Source: Sphingomonadaceae bacterium (GTDB taxonomy: Bacteria; Pseudomonadota; Alphaproteobacteria; Sphingomonadales; Sphingomonadaceae). From it: a stretch of 6,904 bases of DNA. Below, piece by piece: positions 1 to 5,966 of this stretch. The position numbers and the translations under genes were made by a program. How positions within the stretch are numbered: position 1 is the first letter of the stretch; every line of letters begins with the position of its first letter. The stretch spans positions 1-6,904 of the forward strand of contig JACFNY010000108.1 in assembly GCA_019454625.1 (NCBI GenBank), given 5' to 3'. The notes beneath the pieces were generated by a model that saw nothing but the letters and a program-made list of their open reading frames with translations, was not told the DNA's origin and searched no databases.

Positions 1-378
1 CGGTGCGCGGACACCGGCTGGCTGGACCGCGCGGGCAAGCTGCGCGACGGCATGGAGGCCCGCCTCGCCGCCCTCGGCGCGGAGATCGTCGCCGCGTCCG
101 CGCTGCGCCTGCCGACGACCACGATGATCCGGATGCCCGGCGTCCCCGCTGCCACGCAGCTCATCCGCTTCGACATGGCGGGCATCGCCGTTTCCAGCGG
201 TTCGGCCTGCTCGTCGGGCAAAGTCGGTGCCAGCCACGTGCTCGCGGCGATGGGCATGGCGGCGTCGGCGGCCGCGGAGGTGATCCGCGTCAGCCTCGGC
301 TGGACGACGACGGCCGCCGACATCGACGCCTTCTGCACGGCGTGGGAAGCGCTCGCGGCGGCAAGGAAGGCGGCATGA
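1..378 (+). CDS. Cysteine desulfurase, C-terminal part (5' end outside window)
   Basis: This is the last 125 codons of a PLP-dependent class V aminotransferase-fold cysteine desulfurase (NifS/IscS group). The reading frame is open from base 1, so the start lies upstream of the window. The active-site loop is visible as SSGSACSSGKVGASHVL, with the catalytic cysteine codon at 208-210; in this family that cysteine takes sulfur from L-cysteine as a persulfide. It is followed by the usual IRVSLGW small-domain strand and a C-terminal helix. The PLP-binding lysine and substrate-binding histidine would lie in the missing part. The stop TGA (376-378) overlaps the start of the next desulfurase as ATGA, so the two are probably translationally coupled. 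The loop has IscS-like spacing. It is not possible to say which paralogue (IscS, NifS or a relative) it is, or whether the upstream part is intact. Confidence 0.9.
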   Translation, partial: RCADTGWLDRAGKLRDGMEARLAALGAEIVAASALRLPTTTMIRMPGVPAATQLIRFDMAGIAVSSGSACSSGKVGASHVLAAMGMAASAAAEVIRVSLGWTTTAADIDAFCTAWEALAAARKAA

Positions 379-1502
379 ACATCTATCTCGACTATCAGGC
401 GACGACGCCCGCCGATCCCGCCGTGGTCGCGGCGATGCAACCCTTCTGGACGCAGAAGTTCGGCAACCCGCACAGCAGTCACTGCTACGGCTGGGAGGCC
501 GAGGCCGCCGTGGACATTGCGCGCGGTCACATCGCACGCGTTCTCAATATCCAGCCGGAAACCGTTGTTTTCACGAGCGGTGCGACCGAGGCGAACAATC
601 TCGCGCTGAAAGGTGTCATGGCCCGCGCCGATCGCCGCCGCCTCGTCACCGTCGCCACCGAGCATAGCTGCGTGCTGGAGACCGCTGGCTTCCTCGAAAC
701 GCGGGGCTTCGACCTCACCGTGCTCGGCGTCGGCGGTGACGGCCTCGTCGACCTCGTTGCGCTCGAAGCCGGGCTCGGGCCGGACGTCGCGCTCGTCTCC
801 GTCATGGCGGTCAACAACGAGATCGGCATCATCCAGCCGCTTGGCCGGATCGCCGCTGCCGCGCACGATGCGGGCGCGCTGTTCCACTGCGACGCGGCGC
901 AGGGCTTCGGCAAGATCCCGCTCGACATGCAGGCGCTCGGCATCGACCTGATGAGCCTGTCGGCGCACAAGATCTACGGCCCGAAGGGCATCGGTGCGCT
1001 CGTCGTCCGCCCCGGCCTCGATCTCGAACCGCAGATGCACGGCGGCGGGCAGGAGGGAAGCGGCCTCCGCTCCGGCACGCTCGCCGCGCCGCTCGCGGTG
1101 GGCTTCGGAAAGGCCGCCGAGATCGCCGCCGCGCGCATGGACGAGGACCGCGCCCATGCCGAGGCGCTGTGGGACGCCTTCCTCGCCGCGCTCCATGTGC
1201 CCCACGCCATCAACGGCAGCACCGGGCAGCGCTGGCGCGGCAACATCAATCTCCGTTTCGAGGGGCTGGACGGCGACCGCCTGATCGCAGACCTGCGCCG
1301 CGTCTCCATCTCCTCGGGCGCGGCCTGCGCCAGCGCGAAGGGGCGGCACAGCCATGTCCTCGAAGCGCTCGGTCTCAGCCGCGCACAGGCGAAGGCGAGC
1401 CTCCGCATCGGTTGGGGGCGCTTCTCCGCCGAAGACGAGGTGCGCGCCGCCGCTGCCATGATCGGCGAAGCGGTTCTGATGCAGCAGAGGACGGCGGCGT
1501 GA
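375..1502 (+). CDS. Cysteine desulfurase (IscS/NifS-like, PLP-dependent), complete
   Basis: This gene encodes a 375-aa cytosolic enzyme that converts L-cysteine to L-alanine and leaves a protein-bound persulfide for Fe-S cluster assembly or other thiolation. Visible family hallmarks are the N-terminal LDYQATTP (5-12), FTSGATEANN (66-75), the PLP-stacking histidine in TEHSCV (H97), the PLP-ring aspartate in HCDAAQ (D173) with Q176, the Schiff-base lysine in SAHKIYGPKG (K199), GLRSGT (230-235), and the catalytic loop SSGAACASAKGRHSHVL with C318. The length is slightly below E. coli IscS (about 404 aa), mostly because the C-terminus is short. The ATG at 375 is chosen because AAGGAAGG lies just upstream (363-370) and the ATGA overlap fits an operon; the open frame extends further upstream only as a shadow of the preceding gene. 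The gene runs directly into a ferredoxin gene. IscS-like is the best label, but NifS-like paralogues cannot be excluded. Confidence 0.95.
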   Translation: MNIYLDYQATTPADPAVVAAMQPFWTQKFGNPHSSHCYGWEAEAAVDIARGHIARVLNIQPETVVFTSGATEANNLALKGVMARADRRRLVTVATEHSCVLETAGFLETRGFDLTVLGVGGDGLVDLVALEAGLGPDVALVSVMAVNNEIGIIQPLGRIAAAAHDAGALFHCDAAQGFGKIPLDMQALGIDLMSLSAHKIYGPKGIGALVVRPGLDLEPQMHGGGQEGSGLRSGTLAAPLAVGFGKAAEIAAARMDEDRAHAEALWDAFLAALHVPHAINGSTGQRWRGNINLRFEGLDGDRLIADLRRVSISSGAACASAKGRHSHVLEALGLSRAQAKASLRIGWGRFSAEDEVRAAAAMIGEAVLMQQRTAA

Positions 1503-1834
1503 CGCTGGTGCGCTTCATATCGGCGGACGGCGCGCGCGTCGTCGAGGCGGAGGCGAAGCCCGGCGAGCGCCTGCTGGAGATCGCGCAGATGAACGATCAG
1601 CCCCTCGAAGGCGTCTGCGAAGGCCAGATGGCGTGCTCCACCTGCCACGTCATCGTCGCGGAGCGGCACGCGGCGCTGCTGCCGCGCCCCAGCGTCGAGG
1701 AGGAGGACATGCTGGACTTCGCCTACGGCGTTTCCCGGCATTCGCGGCTCGCCTGCCAGCTCTATGCGGCGGCGGATCTGCCGGAACTCGAGGTGCGGAT
1801 GCCTGCGGGCGCAGTGAACATGCAAAGTCGCTAG
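1499..1834 (+). CDS. fdx: [2Fe-2S] ferredoxin, adrenodoxin/ISC (Fdx) type
   Basis: This gene encodes a 111-aa electron carrier. The cluster ligands follow the adrenodoxin/ISC pattern C-x5-C-x2-C (C40, C46, C49 in GVCEGQMACSTCHVIV), with the fourth cysteine at C86 in SRLACQL. The acidic stretch before the last ligand (EEEDMLDFAYG, about 67-77) is where partner proteins dock in this family. The length matches typical bacterial Fdx. The GTG at 1499 is chosen as start because GAGGA (1487-1491) lies 7 bases upstream and the GTGA overlaps the stop of the desulfurase. An in-frame GTG at 1508 is a weaker alternative. In ISC systems Fdx supplies electrons during cluster assembly, and its position behind two desulfurases supports that role. 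It could also act as a general redox partner, for example of a P450, or for the oxidoreductase downstream; that is inference. No convincing terminator follows. Confidence 0.92.
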   Translation: MTLVRFISADGARVVEAEAKPGERLLEIAQMNDQPLEGVCEGQMACSTCHVIVAERHAALLPRPSVEEEDMLDFAYGVSRHSRLACQLYAAADLPELEVRMPAGAVNMQSR

Positions 1835-1891
1835 AATCTGTCTTTCTGCTGTCGTTTGACAGGGGCTTGAGATGAATTCTGCCAATCAATT

Positions 1892-1900
1892 GTCAGTATA
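1892..1900. repeat. Upstream copy of the operator arm plus centre (9-bp direct repeat)
   Basis: GTCAGTATA occurs here and again at 1995-2003, where it forms the left arm and centre of the inverted repeat; the two copies start 103 bases apart. A further CTGAC sits at 1935-1939. The upstream copy lacks a good right arm. It could be an auxiliary half-site, or chance in AT-rich DNA. Confidence 0.3.
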
Positions 1901-1976
1901 TGGCATAACTTGCCCATGATCATACATTTCGATGCTGACATTCGCTAAAAATCGGCATCGGTTCGTTGTAATTTTC

Positions 1977-2005
1977 TTGCTTGGAGAATGATAAGTCAGT
2001 ATAAC
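1977..2005 (+). promoter_or_regulatory. Candidate sigma-70 promoter for the oxidoreductase gene
   Basis: The -35 candidate is TTGCTT (1977-1982) and the -10 candidate is TATAAC (2000-2005), separated by exactly 17 bases. The -10 matches the consensus at five of six positions and the -35 at three of six. Transcription would start near 2012, leaving a leader of about 20 bases that contains the GAGGGAG ribosome binding site. The -10 box lies inside a perfect inverted repeat, which suggests repression. The call comes from reading the sequence and has no experimental support. Confidence 0.4.
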
Positions 2006-2009
2006 TGAC
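1995..2009. promoter_or_regulatory. Perfect 15-bp inverted repeat, candidate operator
   Basis: The arms GTCAGT (1995-2000) and ACTGAC (2004-2009) are exact reverse complements around an ATA centre. Beyond one mismatched pair, two further pairs match (TA at 1992-1993 with TA at 2011-2012). The site covers the candidate -10 box and ends about 7 bases before the Shine-Dalgarno, a typical position for a dimeric repressor such as a TetR or GntR family protein. No regulator gene is in the window, so the binding protein is unknown. Confidence 0.45.
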
Positions 2010-2015
2010 CTAATT

Positions 2016-2023
2016 GAGGGAGA
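2016..2023 (+). promoter_or_regulatory. Shine-Dalgarno that fixes the oxidoreductase start
   Basis: GAGGGAGA lies 8 bases before the ATG at 2032. It therefore supports that ATG rather than the in-frame TTG at 2014, which lies upstream of this site. Confidence 0.65.
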
Positions 2024-2031
2024 ATCGACCA

Positions 2032-5000
2032 ATGGCGACGAAACCGGCCATCACGCTCAGCGACAAGTATCTGCTCGAGGACGGGCGGGTGTTCATGAGC
2101 GGCGTGCAGTCGCTGGTCCGGCTTCCTCTCATCCAGAAGGCGCGCGACCGTGCCGCCGGCATCAACACGGCCGGCTTCATCTCCGGTTACCGCGGCTCGC
2201 CGCTCGGCACCTACGATCAGGAGCTTTGGCGCGCCAAGAAGCTGCTCGAAGCGCAGGACATCCGCTTCGTGCCGGGCGTCAACGAGGAGCTTGGTGCCAC
2301 CGCCGTGTGGGGCACGCAGCATGTCGGCCTCAATCCGCACCGCAAGTTCGACGGCGTGTTCGGCATCTGGTACGGCAAGGGGCCCGGCCTCGACCGCGCG
2401 ATGGACGTGCTGAAGCACGCGAACGCGGCCGGAACCTCGCAGCACGGCGGCGTCCTCGCCATCGTCGGCGACGACCACGGCGCCAAGTCCTCGACGCTGC
2501 CGCACCAGTCGGACCACAACTTCCTCGCCGCGTTCGTGCCGTTCCTCTATCCGGCGAGCGTCGACGAATATGTGGAGTACGGTCTGCTCGGCATCGCCAT
2601 GTCGCGCTTCGCGAGCACGTGGGTCGGTTTCAAGGCGACCGCCGACACGGTCGAGACCTCCGCCACGATCGACCTTGCGAACGAGCACCGCCGCATCATC
2701 GTGCCGGGCGACTTCGAGATGCCCGAAGGTGGCCTCGGCATCCGCGAAGGCGACATCTGGCGCGAGGAGGATACGCGTCTTCAGCGCTACAAGGGCTTCG
2801 CCGCGATGGCCTTCGCCAAGGCGAACGGCATCGACCGCACGGTGTGGGACACGCCGCGCCCCCGCTTCGGCATCATTACCACCGGCAAGGCCTATGCCGA
2901 CACGATGGAGGCGTTCGACGCGCTCGGCATCGACGCGGCCGTGGCGCGCGACATCGGCCTTCGCATCTACAAGGTCGGTATGCCGTGGCCGCTGGAGCCG
3001 GACGGTATCCGCCAGTTCTGCGAAGGGCTCGAGGAAATCCTCATCATCGAGGAGAAGCGCGAGTTCATCGAGCATCAGGTGCGCTGGCAGCTCTACAACT
3101 GGCGCGAGGACGTGCGCCCGCGCATCGTCGGCAAGCAGGACGAGCACGGCGAATGGCTGCTCAATCCCGACAACGAGCTGACCCCCGGCATGATCGCGCA
3201 TGTCATCGCCAGCCGCATCCAGAAGTATCACGATACCGACCGCATCCGCGCCCGGCTCGCCTTCTTCGCGGAGCGTGCGAAGGCCGCCGAAAGCTATGCG
3301 CCGCCGATCAAGCGCGCGCCCTATTTCTGCTCGGGCTGCCCGCACAACACCTCGACGAAGGTGCCGGAGGGTAGTCGCGCGATGGCGGGCATCGGCTGCC
3401 ACATCATGTCGATGTGGATGGACCGCGAAACCGGCAACTTCACGCAGATGGGCGGAGAGGGTGTGCCGTGGATCGGCGAGGCCCCGTTCGTCGATGAGCC
3501 GCATATCTTCGCGAACCTCGGCGACGGCACCTATTTTCACTCGGGCATTCTCGCCGTGCGCCAGTCGATCGCGGCGGGCGTCAACATCACCTACAAGATT
3601 CTCTACAACGATGCCGTCGCCATGACCGGCGGCCAGCCCCACGACGGCGATATCACCGTCGGCCAGATCGCCGCGCAGATGCAGGCCGAGGGTGCGAAGA
3701 AGGTCGTCGTGCTGACGGAAGACCTGTCGCGCTACGAAGGCGAGACCGTCTCCGGCGTGCCGGTGAAGGACCGTGACTACCTGCCCGCCATCCAGCGCGA
3801 GTTCCGCGAGACGAAGGGCGCCACGGTCATCATCTACGACCAGACCTGCGCTGCGGAGAAGCGCCGCCGCCGCAAGAAGGGCAGGTTCCCCGATCCCGAC
3901 CGCCGCGTATTCATCAACACCGCCGTCTGCGAAGGCTGCGGCGACTGCTCGGTGCAGTCGAACTGCGTGTCGGTGGAGCCGGTCGAGACCGAGTTCGGTC
4001 GCAAGCGCCGCATCAACCAGTCGAGCTGCAACAAGGACTTCTCGTGCCTCAAGGGCTTCTGCCCCAGCTTCGTCACCGTTGAAGGCGCACAGATCCGCAA
4101 GGCGAAGTCGGCGGACGTGGACTTGTCGGGTGTACCGCAGCCGGTGCTGAACGCGCCCGGCCACGGCTACAACATCTTCGTCACCGGTATCGGCGGCACC
4201 GGCGTGCTCACCATCTCGGCGCTGCTCGGCATGGCCGCGCATCTCGAAGGCAAGGCGTCAACCACGGCGGACATGGCGGGTCTCGCGCAGAAGGGCGGGG
4301 CGGTCTACAGCCATGTCCGCCTCGCGGACCGCGACGACCAGCTTCTCAGCCCGCGCATCATCGCCGGCTCGGCCGATCTCGTGCTCGCCTTCGATGCCGT
4401 GGTCGCGGCGGACAAGGCGGCGCAGAACCTGATGCTGCCGAACCGCACGGCGGTGGTCGCGAACGCCAACATCTCGCCGGTCAGCGACTTCGTGCGCGAC
4501 CGTGACCTCGACTTCCAGAACGCCGCCATCGAGCGCGCGATCCGCAAGGCCGCGAACCCCAACGCCACCACTTTCGTGAAGGCGGACGAGATCGCGACTG
4601 CGCTGCTCGGCGATGCGATCGGCACCAACATGCTGATGCTCGGCTACGCGTGGCAGCAGGGACTCATCCCGCTCGCCCACGAGAGCATCGAGGCGGCGAT
4701 CGACCTCAACGGCGTGGCGATCCCGTTCAACAAGCGCGCCTTCGCGCTCGGCCGCCTGCTCGCGCACCGGCCGGACACGGTGATGGCGATGGTGGAGGAC
4801 GCGAAGGGCCCCGCGCCCGAGCCGCTCTCGGAAACGCTGGACGAACTGATCGCCCGCCGCGTCAAGGACCTCGCGGCCTACCAGAACGCTGCCTATGCGG
4901 AGCGGTATGCGGCGAAGATCGCGGCCGTGCGCGCAGCCGAAACGGCGGTGAAGCCCGACTCCGACTGTCTGACGCAGGCCGCGGTGCGGTCGCTCTACAA

Positions 5001-5487
5001 GCTCATGGCCTACAAGGACGAGTACGAGGTCGGCCGCCTTTACACCGACGGTCGCTTCGCGGCGGCGATCGGGCAGCAGTTCGGCGGCGACTACAAAATG
5101 AAGGTGCAGCTTTCGCCGCCGCTGTTCGCGCGGCCGGACCCGCGCACGGGCCGCCCGAAGAAGTACGAGTTCGGCGCCTGGATCATGCCGGTATTCAAAG
5201 TGCTCGCGAAGCTGAAGGGCCTGCGCGGCACGCCGTTCGACATCTTCGGATATTCGCAGGAGCGGAAGGACGAACGGGCCGCGATCCCGGCTTACGAAGC
5301 CGGTCTCGACCGGCTGATGCAGGACCTGCGCGCCGACAACATCGCCCTCGCGACCGCCATCGTGTCGCTGCCGCTCGATGTGCGCGGCTATGGCCCCGTG
5401 AAAGAAGAGGCGGCGAAAAAGGTTGCGCAGCGCGCCGCGGCGCTCTGGGCGAAATGGCCCGGCGAGGCGCTTCGGCAGGCCGCCTGA
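2032..5487 (+). CDS. Indolepyruvate ferredoxin oxidoreductase family protein (fused alpha/gamma chain)
   Basis: This gene encodes a 1151-aa fused 2-oxoacid:ferredoxin oxidoreductase. The family converts an aryl or branched 2-oxoacid plus CoA to acyl-CoA and CO2, passing electrons to a carrier. Domains in order: N-terminal pyrimidine-type ThDP domain (about 15-225; GYRGSPLGTYD, VNEELGATAVWGTQ, DDHGAKSSTLPHQSD); transketolase C-like domain (about 275-370); ThDP-diphosphate domain (about 430-600) with CSGCPHNTS (C433, C436), GIGCHIM (C456) and the motif GDG-x26-N (G497-N526); a cysteine-rich Fe-S segment (C633, C636, C639, C645, C666, C672, C677); a gamma domain from about 712 (VTGIGGTGVLTISALLG, AQKGGAVYSHVRL); and a C-terminal extension (about 930-1140) typical of the bacterial fused form (DUF6537, from memory). 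The ATG at 2032 is chosen for its GAGGGAG site. Archaeal enzymes are two separate chains (IorA, IorB). The family assignment is firm; the substrate is not, with arylpyruvates from Phe/Trp/Tyr breakdown most likely. The gene stands alone, 197 bases after fdx. Confidence 0.93.
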   Translation: MATKPAITLSDKYLLEDGRVFMSGVQSLVRLPLIQKARDRAAGINTAGFISGYRGSPLGTYDQELWRAKKLLEAQDIRFVPGVNEELGATAVWGTQHVGLNPHRKFDGVFGIWYGKGPGLDRAMDVLKHANAAGTSQHGGVLAIVGDDHGAKSSTLPHQSDHNFLAAFVPFLYPASVDEYVEYGLLGIAMSRFASTWVGFKATADTVETSATIDLANEHRRIIVPGDFEMPEGGLGIREGDIWREEDTRLQRYKGFAAMAFAKANGIDRTVWDTPRPRFGIITTGKAYADTMEAFDALGIDAAVARDIGLRIYKVGMPWPLEPDGIRQFCEGLEEILIIEEKREFIEHQVRWQLYNWREDVRPRIVGKQDEHGEWLLNPDNELTPGMIAHVIASRIQKYHDTDRIRARLAFFAERAKAAESYAPPIKRAPYFCSGCPHNTSTKVPEGSRAMAGIGCHIMSMWMDRETGNFTQMGGEGVPWIGEAPFVDEPHIFANLGDGTYFHSGILAVRQSIAAGVNITYKILYNDAVAMTGGQPHDGDITVGQIAAQMQAEGAKKVVVLTEDLSRYEGETVSGVPVKDRDYLPAIQREFRETKGATVIIYDQTCAAEKRRRRKKGRFPDPDRRVFINTAVCEGCGDCSVQSNCVSVEPVETEFGRKRRINQSSCNKDFSCLKGFCPSFVTVEGAQIRKAKSADVDLSGVPQPVLNAPGHGYNIFVTGIGGTGVLTISALLGMAAHLEGKASTTADMAGLAQKGGAVYSHVRLADRDDQLLSPRIIAGSADLVLAFDAVVAADKAAQNLMLPNRTAVVANANISPVSDFVRDRDLDFQNAAIERAIRKAANPNATTFVKADEIATALLGDAIGTNMLMLGYAWQQGLIPLAHESIEAAIDLNGVAIPFNKRAFALGRLLAHRPDTVMAMVEDAKGPAPEPLSETLDELIARRVKDLAAYQNAAYAERYAAKIAAVRAAETAVKPDSDCLTQAAVRSLYKLMAYKDEYEVGRLYTDGRFAAAIGQQFGGDYKMKVQLSPPLFARPDPRTGRPKKYEFGAWIMPVFKVLAKLKGLRGTPFDIFGYSQERKDERAAIPAYEAGLDRLMQDLRADNIALATAIVSLPLDVRGYGPVKEEAAKKVAQRAAALWAKWPGEALRQAA

Positions 5488-5491
5488 CATG

Positions 5492-5529
5492 AAAAAGGCC
5501 CGGTCCCGCTTATCCGCGGTTCCGGGCCT
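5492..5529 (-). terminator. Rho-independent terminator of the lipoprotein gene
   Basis: AGGCCCGG (5496-5503) pairs perfectly with CCGGGCCT (5522-5529). Inside it, CCGC (5506-5509) pairs with GCGG (5516-5519) around a 6-base loop, separated by a 2x2 mismatch. Read on the minus strand, the hairpin is followed by five T (complement of the A-run 5492-5496) and begins 15 bases after the lipoprotein stop codon. On the + strand it lies just after the oxidoreductase stop but has no T-run behind it, so termination in that direction would be weaker. Confidence 0.8.
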
Positions 5530-5544
5530 CCTGAGGGGGTTCGC

Positions 5545-5877
5545 CTACTTGTCGGCAGCGTCGCGAACGGCGTCCGCCTTGTTCTCCAGGGCGTCGGCCT
5601 TGGCTTCGCCCTGCTGGCGCACGGCTTCGGCCTGATTCTCCAGCGACTGTTCGGCGGTCGAATCGACCCCGTCCAGCGTCGGGTCCAGTGTATCGGCAGT
5701 GTCTTCCATCTGATCCGCCTGTGCATCCGCGCTGTCGCGCATCGCGTCGGCCTGATTTTCGATGGCGTCGGCGCGGTCTTCCGCCTTCTGCTCGGTCGGG
5801 CTGTTGCACGCGGCGAGCCCGCCCAATGCCGTCAATGCGGCAGCCGCGGTAGCGACTCGAAAAACCCTCGATTGCAT
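5545..5877 (-). CDS. Small acidic repeat lipoprotein, function unknown
   Basis: This gene encodes a 110-aa predicted lipoprotein. A basic N-terminus (MQSRVFR) is followed by a hydrophobic stretch and a lipobox LAAC, with the lipidated cysteine at C24. The +2 residue is Asn, not Asp, so outer-membrane sorting by Lol is expected. The mature part is highly polar and acidic (24 D/E against 8 K/R by my count), with no other cysteine. It is built from the repeated motif [IL]EN[QK]A[DE]A[MV]R at 39-47, 79-87 and 97-105, with a degenerate copy at 57-65. Two blocks align without gaps at a 40-residue offset. It is probably a long amphipathic helix or partly disordered. The start is well supported: AAGGAG (complement of 5884-5889) lies 6 bases before the ATG. 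The gene is divergent from proC and convergent with the oxidoreductase. I do not recognise a characterised family; helical coiled-coil envelope lipoproteins are the nearest analogy. Confidence 0.85.
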   Translation of the reverse strand: MQSRVFRVATAAAALTALGGLAACNSPTEQKAEDRADAIENQADAMRDSADAQADQMEDTADTLDPTLDGVDSTAEQSLENQAEAVRQQGEAKADALENKADAVRDAADK

Positions 5878-5966
5878 AGCGATCTCCTTGTCCTCGGTCC
5901 CCCAACAACAATGTGCTGCCCGGTTGGTTCCGAAAGTCGCGATTGCGGTTGCGGCGATGCCCGGCT

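Larger units (their letters stand above)
1835..2031. other. AT-rich intergenic control region between fdx and the oxidoreductase gene
   Basis: This 197-base stretch is clearly richer in A/T than the coding sequence around it and contains no plausible gene. It carries a candidate promoter, a 15-bp inverted repeat and a 9-bp direct repeat (described separately). A TTGACA hexamer lies at 1856-1861, but no good -10 box sits 16-18 bases behind it. A short CTGTC/GACAG hairpin (1849-1862) has no following T-run. Confidence 0.7.

Noticed and set aside
3..374. N-terminal extension of the second desulfurase back to base 3
   Set aside because: The added residues are Arg/Gly/His-rich shadow sequence of the upstream desulfurase frame. 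The ATG at 375 has a ribosome binding site and begins with the family's normal N-terminus.
1169..1498. N-terminal extension of the ferredoxin frame inside the desulfurase gene
   Set aside because: It is an Arg/Pro-rich shadow. The ferredoxin fold begins at the GTG at 1499, which has a good ribosome binding site.
1849..1862. CTGTC-GTTT-GACAG hairpin as terminator of the ferredoxin operon
   Set aside because: The stem is only five pairs and no T-run follows.
1901..1913. TGGCATAACTTGC as a sigma-54 promoter
   Set aside because: The hexamers resemble the -24/-12 elements, but the GG-to-GC spacing is two bases short, and sigma-54 is strict about this.
2014..2031. TTG start giving six extra residues on the oxidoreductase
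   Set aside because: The GAGGGAGA ribosome binding site (2016-2023) lies inside this extension and is correctly spaced for the ATG at 2032.
1996..4242. Open frame of 748 codons on the minus strand opposite the oxidoreductase
   Set aside because: It lies wholly antisense to a clearly recognisable gene. It is rich in Arg, Ala, His, Val and Asp, as expected from reading high-GC3 codons backwards, and shows no family motif or convincing start site.
4258..5490. Open frame of 410 codons on the minus strand opposite the end of the oxidoreductase
   Set aside because: It has the same shadow composition, and the sense-strand protein continues with family-like sequence throughout.
5913..5966. GTG start extending proC by 18 residues
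   Set aside because: The extension (MLPGWFRKSRLRLRRCPA) is unlike ProC N-termini and there is no supporting ribosome binding site. It would also nearly fill the divergent spacer.
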